Source of the DNA: Amia ocellicauda
Taxonomy: Eukaryota > Chordata > Actinopteri > Amiiformes > Amiidae
DNA length: 64,000 bases
Assembly: GCF_036373705.1 (NCBI RefSeq)
Contig: NC_089866.1
Location: 20,746,501 to 20,810,500, forward strand
Direction: 5' to 3'
Below the pieces are notes generated by a model. The model worked only from the letters and a program-made list of their open reading frames with translations. It did not search any database and was not told the DNA's origin. Position 1 is the first letter of the stretch. Every line of letters begins with the position of its first letter. Of this stretch, positions 54,532-64,000 are shown piece after piece. The translations under genes were made by a program, and so were the position numbers.

Positions 54532-55865
54532 TCTTAGGTTCCCTTGTTATCCCAGCCCATCTGATATCTACTAGGAAATGCAGAGAAAGATTGAGCCACA
54601 AAAGACAACTGTGTTTACACTTTTGAAATCCCTTAATAAAAAAATAAAAAAATAACTGTGTACTTGTTTTTTCTATCAGGATAAAGACAAGGATGGACAT
54701 CCTTAACACACAAAACAATAAACTTCTCTCCTAAACTGTTAGCAAAATAGTAACAAAAATAACAACTCATACATCATTTGAGTGGCATTTATTATTTTAG
54801 ATTTCTATTGGATTGGCTCAGATGGGTGACAACATAAACGCACTAGGTATTGTATACACTGTAAAGACAGTTTAACAAGTTAAACATCATTCTGAATACG
54901 TAAATTAGCACAACCAATGACTTCCATTCACATTATGCATTTTACACATAAAGTGAATTGTATCACAGAAGCAAATACTTTGTTAAAGCGATAGTTCCGG
55001 ATCTTCAGGTGACAGCACAGACATTAAGACATTCGCTTTGTATAGCCATGAACTATCGCGACAAGCTGTCTACATAGTAGCTCATCCTTGAGAAGAAATG
55101 CACTTATTGTGACAACTAACACAGTCAATCTGCAGCAATTCTCAAACAAGAGAAACACAATTGAAAATACTGGAGTAAACACACGTGGTAGGGGGTGGCT
55201 CTGCTCTGTGCACTTTACTACCCAGTGTGTGCATTAACGCCCTGTCGCCGATACGAGTCTTCTGCTCACGGAAAGCCCTATATCCACGCACCCACCACGC
55301 AACGTGATTGGGGGGCATCTGTTTTTCTAGACTGATGACGGCAGCTCGGCACTGTGTAAGACTGGCTTCCAGGGCTGGCCATCACTGTGCAGCAACACCA
55401 AAAAGCGGATGTTTTCGACCAGCATTTCTGAAACACGACACACATTGCATCCGTCACGATAAATGTGCAAAAACAGACCTCTGCGAGCAGGCTGGGTGCT
55501 GTTTATACCTTATATGTCAGCAACCTGAAATGTGCCAACTTTACGTGGCAGAGACAACGTGCTGTCAAGGTGCACGGTTTATTTTCACTGTGGATGAGAT
55601 CAATCGGTGCACTTCTGTTCAAAAGCACCCGAGTGTCTATGCGTTGTGTAAAAACTCAATCGGCAGGGCAGCTGACATGGAAAGTGATCTCGCCCGGACT
55701 GCAGGAGCTTGTTTTCCAGTGCAGACTAATTCGTGTTGACACCTTCAACGCTATGTCTGCGAAATCCACCTTCAGGCTGGCGGACTCGTTTTTCTAAAGG
55801 TCGTTTATGGACACACTTTGCTGTGTAAAATAAATTAGAATTGAACGCTTTCATGTTTCACTTAC

Positions 55866-55960
55866 CTGCTGACTTGGGCCATATTTGTATTGGTACAGTA
55901 AGCCCGCGATACCCCGATCTTGCAGCTCTCCTCTAGCGTCCATCAACGGCAAAACGCCCT
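55866..55960 (-). other. MPHOSPH9: MPHOSPH9 noncoding exon 1 (approximate 5' end)
   Basis: A strong donor (GTCAGCAG|GTAAGT, gtaagt at 55,860-55,865) follows a GC-rich stretch directly below the CCAAT cluster, which is the expected place for the first exon. The next exon has its acceptor at about 54,571 (tandem TAGTAG), 36-40 nt before the main ATG. The exon contains an ATG at 55,880-55,882 that opens a short upstream frame continuing into exon 2. The transcription start is not visible; the upper coordinate is a guess. Confidence 0.6.
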
Positions 55961-56220
55961 GCGGCCTCCCATTGGCTGCCGCTTTTCGAAAACGAATGTG
56001 CCGATTGGCTAAGACGCGTCATTGCCAAACTTCAGTCTGCCTTTCGGGAGCCGTGATTGGCTGCAGGGATGCGCCGCTGCGCAGCGGAAACGCGCAACGC
56101 CCGACCCCATTGGCTGGCTCTGTCTTGCAGCGCCAGAGGAAGGCGGAAGCGAGCTTTTTGTCCCGCAAGGAGGTCGGGTCAAAGTTCAGGGGGTATCAGG
56201 AACAGGAGGCTGGGTAGCGA
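55960..56220. promoter_or_regulatory. MPHOSPH9/MTRFR bidirectional promoter with four CCAAT boxes
   Basis: Seen: a CpG-rich, TATA-less stretch between divergent genes with four ATTGG (inverted CCAAT) motifs at 55,971, 56,004, 56,056 and 56,109, all on the plus strand and spaced 33, 52 and 53 bp. Several sit in the full ATTGGCT context. A TTCGAA hexamer lies at 55,985-55,990. Known: NF-Y binds CCAAT, and arrays spaced by roughly three or more helical turns are typical of bidirectional and cell-cycle promoters. Inferred: this drives both MPHOSPH9 (leftward) and a noncoding first exon of MTRFR (rightward). Confidence 0.65.
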
Positions 56221-56604
56221 TCAACACGTCAAAATACAACTAACTGTTCTTTTATGAGCCCAGGCCATACTGTCAAACTCTTTTAAAATTAGTGTCTGGG
56301 AATGTATTTGTGTGTGTGATATACTGAGGTACTTATTTTTTGCTGAATAATTTGCTAAACTCGAATGTTTTGTGCATTGCAATTCAGAATAATAATTCAA
56401 CAAAATAATAATTTAAAGTCTGTATTTGCAAAACGGTTTCGCATGGCACAGCCCACTATGCAATGTGTCCCATCTGTGAACAGCCGCTCTGTTATAAAGG
56501 AGGGGCATTGTGTTACCTGATATAGCTGGCATCTGGTTGCAGTCCGTTGGTAAAGGTGTAGCGCTGATGTGTTTTAGGGACCGGAGTGCCAGGCTGCTGC
56601 TTCT

Positions 56605-57488
56605 ATGCCGTCACCTCCGCTGTTTCGCCTGCTCTGGAGCTTGTCCAAGACCCTGACTTTGGGAGCCTGCTGTCCTGGACGGTTGCCGTTGTGTGGCAGA
56701 CCGATGACATGGCCCCATATTCCCAGCGCCGGGAAGAAGGACTCTCTGGATCTGCCTTCGGTCAATGAAGAGGAACTGGAGGAGCAGTTTGTGAGGGGAC
56801 ATGGTCCAGGGGGACAAGCAACCAACAAAACCAGCAACTGCGTGGTACTGAAACACATCCCATCGGGCATCGTTGTGAAGGTAGAATGCCATTCAAATGC
56901 ACACTTTCCTGGCAGTGACCGCCATCGACTTACAAAATACAAAAGCATAGAATACATGCTACTTGCTGTGACATGTCAATGCATACACTTCAGTATGCAT
57001 TGACATGTCACAGAAAGTAGCATGTATTTTTCAAGCCCCTCCAAAACATCGAACACAGAATCTATTATGAAATATGAGTCACAGATTAGTGACAGTGGTT
57101 TATTGACTGTGTGGGTGACCTTGGTTGGAAAGATTTGAATCATCACACTGACCATGAATCTTACAGTCCAGGTACCCATGCTTTTCAATTATTAGTGTGA
57201 AAATTTGCCTTGCCAGTGCCATTCATTTTTTCCCCCACCTCTCACTTATTCTAGTGTCACCAAACTAGGTCAGTGGAGATCAACAGAAAGCGAGCCCGGC
57301 AGATAATGCAGGAGAAGCTGGACGTTTTCTACAAAGGTGAAGATAGTGACATTTTGAAGCAGAGGAAAGAGGGAGAGTGGAAAAAGCAAGAGAAGAGGAG
57401 AAAGGCCAGGGATATTCTGGAGAGGAAGAAACGCTTCAAGGAAGGCCTGCAGGCTGACTCAGACACGGGAGGGGAGGCTGGGACATGA
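56605..57488 (+). CDS. MTRFR: MTRFR (C12orf65), mitochondrial translation release factor in rescue
   Basis: Two coding exons, 56605-56880 and 57255-57488, joined AAG|TGT (donor GTAGAA, acceptor ttattctag), give 169 residues; human has 166. The GGQ catalytic motif is at residues 69-71 inside [15 protein letters not shown], followed by [20 protein letters not shown] across the junction. The first 45 residues lack acidic residues and contain R, K, L and S, as expected of a mitochondrial presequence. The C-terminus is strongly basic (for example [19 protein letters not shown]), the ribosome-binding tail of the ICT1/MTRFR class. Known role: a codon-independent peptidyl-tRNA hydrolase that, with MTRES1, rescues stalled mitochondrial large subunits. 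Upstream, ttttag|GGACC (exon from 56,578) suggests the ATG exon follows a noncoding first exon. AATAAA signals are at 57,516-57,521 and 57,535-57,540. Confidence 0.96.
56951..57028. repeat. Near-perfect inverted repeat (hairpin) in the MTRFR intron
   Basis: Left arm 56,951-56,986 and right arm 56,993-57,028 are reverse complements over 36 positions with one mismatch (C versus A in the ...cag[c/a]aagtag... segment). They are separated by a 6-nt loop (acttca). The hairpin begins about 70 nt after the exon 1 donor and would be transcribed in the MTRFR pre-mRNA. It could be a tiny MITE or other palindromic repeat, or a structured RNA. No family is recognised. Confidence 0.9.
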
Positions 57489-57515
57489 AGACGCCACTGT
57501 CTGAATAGACTTCTG

Positions 57516-57540
57516 AATAAAAGCCATTCATATGAATAAA
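57516..57540 (+). terminator. MTRFR: MTRFR polyadenylation signals
   Basis: Two canonical AATAAA hexamers at 57,516-57,521 and 57,535-57,540 start 28 and 47 nt after the stop codon. The MTRFR 3'UTR is therefore very short, with a T-rich stretch just downstream at about 57,549-57,556. Confidence 0.8.
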
Positions 57541-57722
57541 GTAGAGTATTTTTTTTAGTGTCTTGATCCTACAGACTTTCTGTGATAAGCTTTAATCAAA
57601 TGGTTCCGTATAATAGGGACTAATTATTGAAGCAAATGCCATAACTAGAAGTGAAAGTTAGGAAAATAAAAATACATAGTCTTACGAATAACCAAACCCG
57701 ACATGTCTTAATGAAAATAAGT

Positions 57723-57743
57723 TTTATTACGCTGAGTAATAAA
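57723..57743. terminator. Palindrome with AATAAA on both strands between convergent genes
   Basis: Arms tttattac (57,723-57,730) and gtaataaa (57,736-57,743) flank a gctga loop. Each strand therefore carries a poly(A) signal. The minus-strand copy (57,723-57,728) is a candidate CDK2AP1 signal, and another minus AATAAA is at 57,769-57,774. The plus-strand copy could act as a backup for MTRFR. Signal use is inferred. Confidence 0.55.
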
Positions 57744-57968
57744 TACATACAAAGATGCAAATAATGGCTTTATTACAATAGTTTATCCAAATCCGTATGT
57801 TGTATATTTGGCACTATCCTTTTCTCAGTCTCCTAAGTATTAGTGTGTTAAAAATATTAAATCTTAGGACCCTAATCCATCATTAAATGCCCCTTGCTAC
57901 AGTCTAAACCTGTACAAGCCATGCAGTTTTAAAATGAATTGGGAGCATTTGCTACCAAGCATGCAAAA

Positions 57969-57971
57969 GTT

Positions 57972-57996
<25 letters not shown>
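57969..57996. repeat. Poly(T) run
   Basis: About 28 consecutive T on the plus strand within the CDK2AP1 3'UTR, so a poly(A) stretch in the mRNA sense. Confidence 0.9.
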
Positions 57997-58002
<6 letters not shown>

Positions 58003-58264
58003 GCAGTCAAGAAAGGTTGAGAAATTCCCAAATGGGAAACAAAATTAAAAAACAAAATAAGAAAACCGTGGAGGTTCCTGTCAAGTATAATTTCATATAC
58101 TGGTCTTTAACTTTAGTTTCTGCATTCCTCAGGCCAGACGTCAAATGTGTTGTTCATTAGGAAAGCTATCTGCCTCTCCTGACATAGAATGGTTAGAAGA
58201 TAGGGATTCTAAATGTTGTTCAGTTTTCATTCTTTAGTGGAGTTTGAAAGGGCTTCTCCAAGAG

Positions 58265-59391
58265 CTAGGATCTTGCATTTCTTTCGGTCTCTGCCAAGCA
58301 TTCCCGTACCAGCCCTCTAGCATGAATGATACCTTCAAAATCAAACAAAAGAAAGTTTAATCCTTAGTTCAATCAATGAATACTGCTATGAAATCATATT
58401 TTATATAATGGGTTTAAGCTTCAAAAATATTTGCACTATTTTCAATGCATTGTGTTTTTATTATGTACTGCTGTATGTATGTATGCATCAATCCACACAA
58501 TCAATTATACTGTGATAAAAGGAGGCTACATTGTATGACATTATGGATCCTGAACTGGAAAATTACCTCGTTTTAGTCTCTCCATGGCACTCTTACTTCC
58601 TGCATATGTTGGTCTAATTTCTTTTCCCAGTTCTTCTATAATGGCTAGGAGTTCTGCATATTTACTTTGAGGCACTTGATTTCCACTGGTCCCCTGCTAA
58701 CACAAAGAAAGAGAGCATACATCAACACACACTCAGAACGGTCATCTTGATTATTTCAAAAGGTTAATGCACAAAACCTGGCGTTCGGAGTGACTGGCGA
58801 ATCCTGATCAAGAACAAGAACGGTGTCGTGGGTGCTTTCCCCGTGCGTCTCTGTATGCTACTTCAGTCACCAGAAAAAGATGAAAGGTGTATTTGTTGGT
58901 TACATTACCTGTGTAAAGCCCAAGGAGGGCGGTCCGTAGTCGTTCACTAGCGGCCTGTAGGACTGTAACGTTGCTAAGCTCGTGGAGGGAGAATGCACAT
59001 TTCCCACTGCAGGGAAAGACATGAGAAAATGAGGTTAGACACACTGTTCTGTTATTATAAATGCTCTTTTACACCCAGGACAGTACAAGGGCCTGGTTGC
59101 TGCCAGCCAACTATTTCTGCCACATCTATGTCAGTCTGAACGGATGCATCACAATGTCACTTTGATCAATGCATTTCACATCTCGTCACAGATGTAGCAG
59201 CACTGCTAGGATTACTACTGCATTCATAGTAAGATAAGGAAGTACCTAAAAAGGAGTTTTAAATATGAATGCTACTGGTAAGACCCTTAATAAATCCACA
59301 CTATTTGAACGGACAGCTATCCTGTGGAATTTGTAAGCCACCTGTAAATGTGTAGTTGGATGTAAATATAATTAAGTTTAAATAGATCATG

Positions 59392-59480
<89 letters not shown>

Positions 59481-60004
59481 GTGCTAGACATTGAATGAGA
59501 ACTACATGCAATACGTCATATGAAACACTAGATGTCCTCAGAGGGCCAGAAAAAGAACATTCCTGATCCAGATCAATCATCAGCCCTGGGGAGACAATCA
59601 TGGAGGAAACCGAACGGGCTGATTTAAGAAGCCAAAGTGATACATTTTTTATAACATTGTTATAGCATCCGCTCGAACAAAAGCGCGTTTTGGGTCCGGC
59701 GATCCCGCTTTCCAGTACCGAGTTACCCTCCGTTTATGTACTTTGCAGATGTACAAAAAAAGCTTTTATGATTAGTAATAATGGCGGATATGAATCAGCT
59801 CTCAGGATCTGACCCTATATATATAACTGGACAAAAACTACAGACACGGGCTTTCCCCAGGTATTCATTATAACATCGAATTTTGCATCCAATAAAACAG
59901 TAGTCCAGTTAAAAATTAACCGATATTTCAGGCTTACCCGTGTTCACGGAAGTCCCAGCAATGTGCGGGTGGAGGTTGGGTTTGTAAGACATTCCCAGAG
60001 ACAT
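58265..60004 (-). CDS. CDK2AP1: CDK2AP1 (DOC-1), CDK2-associated protein 1
   Basis: Four coding exons, 60004-59938, 59006-58909, 58693-58567 and 58332-58265, join in phase to 119 codons plus TAG. The product opens [11 protein letters not shown]; initiation at the second ATG (59,990-59,992) would give 115 residues, exactly the human length. Conserved blocks are [64 protein letters not shown] and [19 protein letters not shown]. The TER motif near the C-terminus is the reported CDK2-binding site. Known roles: a core NuRD chromatin-remodelling subunit (helical dimer domain in the second half) and a negative regulator of CDK2 at G1/S. It converges on MTRFR and has a 3'UTR of about 0.5 kb. Intron 1 contains a TA/CA composite microsatellite. 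Confidence 0.97.
59397..59478. repeat. (TA)22-(CA)19 composite microsatellite in CDK2AP1 intron 1
   Basis: Uninterrupted TA tract at 59,397-59,440, directly abutting a CA tract at 59,441-59,478. That is 82 bp of alternating purine-pyrimidine. Confidence 0.97.
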
Positions 60005-60125
60005 TATAAATTAAAGAAATAAAAATGTCCTGAAATTCACTGAAGCGTCTCTGTCTCTCTCAGACACTTTTTGTTTACAGCAGCAGCACCGGCAAATATG
60101 GCCGTCACTTTATATTGACACCCAC
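60005..60125 (-). promoter_or_regulatory. CDK2AP1: CDK2AP1 5'UTR and core promoter (candidate)
   Basis: Upstream of the MSLG start, the minus strand reads a TATAAA hexamer (plus 60,109-60,114) and then a CCATATTTG stretch resembling a YY1 or CArG-type site, about 15 nt further towards the gene. A start site near 60.08 kb would give a 5'UTR of about 80 nt. Alternatively, transcription begins at the CpG island at 60.9-61.3 kb. Confidence 0.4.
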
Positions 60126-60899
60126 AATGCAATCTATCATCACAATGGTACATTTATGGCAAATTGACCAAAAAACCGGGGTCGTGCCCAAAACTCACAC
60201 AGAAACACCACGATGATTAACGCTCCATTTTTTTTAAGAAATATATAATTTTAGTCTAATAATCTATTTTTAAATAAGGTTGGTTTTTTTTTTTTTTTAA
60301 TAATTGGCGAAGCCTTGATTTTTTTTTTTTACAAGTTACCAACCACGTAAAACTTTGTAACACTTTTTCTTAGCCCTCTCGTAGTAGCTACAGCTGCAGT
60401 CAGACATGAATATGAGACAATATTCAACATCAAATTCAGTTTTTAACTTCTAAAATATTATCAAAGCTTACATTTAAGCAGAAATGTGTCTATACATTTT
60501 TTTTTTATTCTGTTGCGTAAAAAAGCAAAGGTGTGCGTGGACGTTTTATGTATCAACATGCAATTATAACTATTTTGTACTGCTTTGGGGAAAAAAAAAT
60601 ACAAATACAATCACTTATAAGCTAGGGAAAATGCACCGACGGTCATTTAGGTGAACTGACAGAAATGCACATGCACCTTATAGTAGAATATATAACGGCA
60701 GCGTGTGATTGTACGCTGAGCTAGGTTTTAATTTCCATTTATGTAATTCTCAATGTAAAGAAAAAGCCAAACAAATGGAATGCAAAGTCGTTTCCCTCCG
60801 AGTGACAGTGAAAGCAGCACAATTAGTAGTTTACGCCACAATGTATGCCTATGTCCCAATATCTGTATAAAACAGGGTTGTTTCAGAAATGTGTTTGAC

Positions 60900-61330
60900 G
60901 GAATAAAACGATATAAAAGAGCACGAGGCGGCCCGCGCAGGAACTCGAGCTGACAATGGGCGCGCGTGCCACTCCGCGGCGCTTCCTGTCGCGCGCGCGC
61001 TCGCCCCCCCGGCCCGGGCAGCCCTCCACTCGGCCGGGTGACGTCTGAGCGGCCTGCGCGGAGGCACCCGTTTCCCGTGGTTCGTCTGTGCGAGGAGCAG
61101 GGGCAGATCCACGTGGGGTACTGGATGAAGCGGTAGTGAGTATATATGTAGGCAGACTGGCCCCGACAGGGTCTGCAAATACATTCCTGCACCTTTTCAT
61201 GAAACCAAGCGTCACCACCACCACCACCTCCCGAGCACCGGCCATTACTATTGCCGTGATGCATGCATGGCGGGATTGGCAGTGCCGTGCAGGAACAGCA
61301 ACAGCAACAGCATGTCAACCATGGGTTTTA
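60900..61330. promoter_or_regulatory. Orphan CpG island between CDK2AP1 and SBNO1
   Basis: A dense CG stretch (for example the cgcgcgcgcgc run near 60,990-61,002 and cggccgggtgacgtc near 61,031-61,045) sits in otherwise AT-rich DNA. It includes a CRE-like TGACGTC at 61,039-61,045, and a CAA/CAG-type short repeat at about 61,294-61,312. No recognised exon lies here. It may be an alternative first exon or promoter of CDK2AP1 on the minus strand, or the start of a noncoding RNA. Confidence 0.55.
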
Positions 61331-61904
61331 CAGCTATGCAGGTGAACATACTCCGATGAACCCAGTGTGACCGATGCGTCACGAACATTTCACCAGAATA
61401 CAGAAAATATATCCTCTCGGTTTACCAAGCTTCTAGGTGATCGTAAGGGATCGCATTAGCCCAGTTTGATTGACAAACCCAACTATAGCATTAAGGATTA
61501 ACCCGAATTAACAAAATGAAGCTAATCAAGTCTTTATGTGCTCCTTGTGCATCTGAAATCATGAAGGTTCATGAAGACCATTCCTCCCTACAATCATGTT
61601 ATAGTAACACCCTATAGCAGAAACAATACCGAAATGTAGTTTTTATGAGCTGGTGAACCTGTAGTCTGTATTGATGCAAAGCACAAATTGAGCAAAAACA
61701 CTTGGAGCAGTTTGTAGGCTACAACAGAAGCACAATTGACATGTGGTTCAAGATTGTTTGTATGCATTTCAAAAACTTTACCTCCAATAAAATTAAAATG
61801 ACTGCCCTAACATGTGTGACTAACGTGTAAGAAACCTAGTAAGATTTGGAAATAAATATGAATTTTCACACAAAGAAATCAAACCATTTTCAGTTCTTTT
61901 TTTT

Positions 61905-63133
61905 TTTAGATTTATTGGTCATTTGCAAGATGTCAAAATCTTGCTGCAATGTATAACAGATTTAAATTTCAATATACAATGAATCTGTCAGTAGTGCAAC
62001 TCGTGCAAGCATGAAATGACATTGTCCTTCAATATTTTTATAAACATCAAATGTACTTATAAGCCAACATTTTTTTCCAGATTTAAGATATGTAACTATA
62101 CACATTTTGTACAGCAAATAATTCATACCAGCATAGGAGAAATCTATCCTGCCTCACAACATTTACAGCACTTAAATGAAAAGCGCTTATAAAGGTTTGC
62201 GTCCCATCATGAAGTTATGTCTGAATTGTTTCAAGTGGCAGCAAATATTAACAAGTGGAAATAGAAAGTTAAAAAATATAAAGCAAGACCACAATTTGGA
62301 GTGGCCTCGTGACATTCCAGTTTACAGACTGACATTTTAAGTAAAGAAAAGGTAAAATGTATACCTTCATAAACACATTAAATATCAAACAAATGACTGA
62401 TGTGAACTTTAGAAACTGAGATCAGTTTCATTAAAGAATGGTTTTTATAATGAAGTAAAATGGGAAAAAAACTAAACAATTATAATTATGGTCATAGAAA
62501 GTCACAGCTATGTAACATTGAACCCTGTAGTGAATATGGCCTTTAAAAGGAGCTTACACCTTGGCTACCATCTTCAAGAGCAGGTCTGTGATGTGTGAAG
62601 TGAAAGAAACAGAAATGTGGTAAACTTGCAATGTCATGCTTTAGACACGTATGCATCAGCACACTGAAGAAAGAGGGGGAAGTGACATGCATTAAGATAT
62701 ATTCCCAGCATATCAGTCTTAAAAAAAAAGTGCGATTGTTTTAACCCCTGAGCACTGTCATATCATGTCGAATAAAGGAAACAGTTCAAGCACTTCACTT
62801 GCAGGGAATACAGAACAAACCTGTAATTATGAACAAAAGCCAGTAGAAAGCACATGAAAAGTTCATATGAAAAAAAGGTAGGAGATGGGGGAAGAGGAGC
62901 AAGAAATATTTTGTATTAATCCACGTCGCTCTATTTCTCCTCCTTCACAGAGGTTTCTTCAGTTCTGACCTGAAGTGAGAGGTGTTGAGTGTTCCAGTGA
63001 ACTTCTAATGAAAGAATATTCTTTGGACAAGAACCCTGAATGTTTCCATCTGACAGCCACACAATGTGCTCACAGAGCATGTTCTTAAAAACCTCAACAT
63101 CCGTTTAGTCCACTTCGCAGTCTGCGCCGGGGG
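61905..63133 (-). other. SBNO1: SBNO1 3'UTR (probable)
   Basis: AT-rich noncoding sequence downstream of the SBNO1 stop, ending at a minus-strand AATAAA (plus 61,911-61,916) directly followed by an A-run on the minus strand. No conserved element is recognised inside. Confidence 0.6.
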
Positions 63134-63966
63134 CTATGTGTTACTGAAGTGGTTAATGCTCTGTGGGTGAAGCTGCTGCCACATTTGCTGCTGCTGCACT
63201 GCCAGCTGCTGAGACTGGTCCGAGGAGGACAGTATGTTGGTCAGTGGAGCCACGCAGTTTGCAGGAATGATCAAACCTGTCAACCAGAGAATATCTTAAG
63301 TGATGGAATATTGTGCAAACAATTCACCAGTTTTAAAGGAGACCAAGAAAGCCCCACTCTGGGCCTGAATTTAATCTCTAGAGAATCATCACAGGAAAAT
63401 AAGTGCCTAAAATTAATTAGCTGCTTAATGCTCATTGGCTTGCTTGCTTATTTGCAATGACCTTACAACTTAAAAAAAAAAAAATTCAGAATATGGGGAG
63501 TCAGCTGATGAGATGGTACAGATGCAAGGGAAAAAGAAAAGCCAAGCAAAATCTTACCCACGATTCTCTGTCCATCCTCCGTTCTTAATCGAACAATTTG
63601 CATTTTCACATTGGTGCCACTGACAGAAGCCAGAACGCCCTCTACTTTAGTCCAGACACTAAGAACTGAGCCACACAGGACAAAGTATGTTCGGCATCGG
63701 AGACCAATCTCACACTGAAGTCCTATTGAGGCCTTCTTGCAGTTACCTCGCCTGTAATAAATTCAAAAAAGGGGGGAGGGGGGCATAAATTGGGAAGACA
63801 TTAAATTCAGAGTTAAAATAAATTCAAAGAAAAAGGAAAAAGGCACCTTTACAGTACAGGTACTCACCAATAGGCATGAGAACAGATGTCAGCCGAAGAG
63901 ACGTACTGATCTATCCAGTGCTGCTTAGCATCCTCTGAGAGTACCTGTTCGAGGACATTTTTAAGC
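63134..63966 (-). CDS. SBNO1: SBNO1 (strawberry notch homologue 1), last three exons
   Basis: Partial gene that runs off the right edge. Exons 63966-63868, 63751-63558 and 63276-63134 join in phase to about 145 C-terminal codons ending in TAG. Recognisable strings are [69 protein letters not shown] and [20 protein letters not shown], then a Gln-rich [15 protein letters not shown] tail. Known: SBNO1 is a large nuclear protein with a DExD/H helicase-like core and a C-terminal helicase domain, acting as a transcriptional coregulator in Notch- and Hippo-linked signalling. The part seen here is the C-terminal strawberry-notch region beyond the helicase core. Splice sites are canonical (GTAAGA at 63,552-63,557, GTGAGT at 63,862-63,867). 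Confidence 0.95.
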
Positions 63967-64000
63967 CTTAAGATATGGAAACATTTGAATGAAATAATAG

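Larger units (their letters stand above)
57723..58264 (-). other. CDK2AP1: CDK2AP1 3'UTR (probable)
   Basis: AT-rich noncoding sequence after the TAG, ending at minus-strand AATAAA candidates at 57,769-57,774 and 57,723-57,728. It includes a long A run on the transcribed strand (plus-strand T run at about 57,969-57,996). Confidence 0.6.

Noticed and set aside
55308-55739. 143-codon plus-strand open frame in MPHOSPH9 intron 1
   Set aside because: It opens on TTG, not ATG, shows no family signature and lies antisense in an intron. Chance is more likely.
60728-61318. 196-codon open frame on the minus strand across the CpG island
   Set aside because: It is open because the island is stop-poor. 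It begins in a Cys/Gly homopolymer-like stretch, overlaps open frames in other phases and shows no domain.

Overview
The window is vertebrate genomic DNA, and the genes and repeats point to a ray-finned fish. Genes are split by GT-AG introns, CpG-rich promoters sit in an AT-rich background, and microsatellites are common. A Tc1/mariner element and CR1/L2-type LINE 3' ends of the kind seen in fish are present. The LINE 3' end (a gaacataagaacataag octamer tail followed by an RT C-terminus) is one I associate with gar, bowfin, sturgeon and early-branching teleosts, but I cannot assign a species. Four protein-coding genes can be read exon by exon: MPHOSPH9 (-), MTRFR/C12orf65 (+), CDK2AP1 (-) and the 3' end of SBNO1 (-). 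Their order and orientation match human 12q24.31.

Layout. 1-39.9 kb has no recognisable coding exon. Human synteny places PITPNM2 next to MPHOSPH9 on the same strand, so this stretch is probably its large 5' introns. A CpG-rich noncoding first exon with a good minus-strand donor lies at about 40.04 kb, and two weaker candidate 5'UTR exons are at 29.6 and 11.0 kb. The same stretch holds two LINE fragments (17.3-18.1 and 27.7-27.95 kb), a complete but frameshifted Tc1 element (31,306-32,892), a small palindromic MITE-like element (38,592-38,669) and many simple repeats. 42-56 kb holds MPHOSPH9, whose coding sequence I could join in phase across about 23 exons. 55.9-56.2 kb is a CCAAT-rich promoter region shared head-to-head with MTRFR (56.6-57.5 kb). 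MTRFR converges tail-to-tail on CDK2AP1 (58.3-60.0 kb). An orphan CpG island lies at 60.9-61.3 kb, and the SBNO1 3'UTR and last three exons fill 61.9-64.0 kb.

Functions. These are housekeeping and regulatory genes, not a pathway cluster. MPHOSPH9 is a centriole cap protein that restrains ciliogenesis. MTRFR is a mitochondrial ribosome-rescue release factor with the GGQ motif. CDK2AP1 is a NuRD subunit and CDK2 partner. SBNO1 is a nuclear helicase-like coregulator. I see no undescribed multi-gene system. The most interesting signals are small: a nearly perfect 36-bp hairpin in the MTRFR intron, a phase-predicted 13-nt microexon, a uORF ending 2 nt before the MPHOSPH9 start, a palindrome carrying AATAAA on both strands between convergent genes, and an orphan CpG island.
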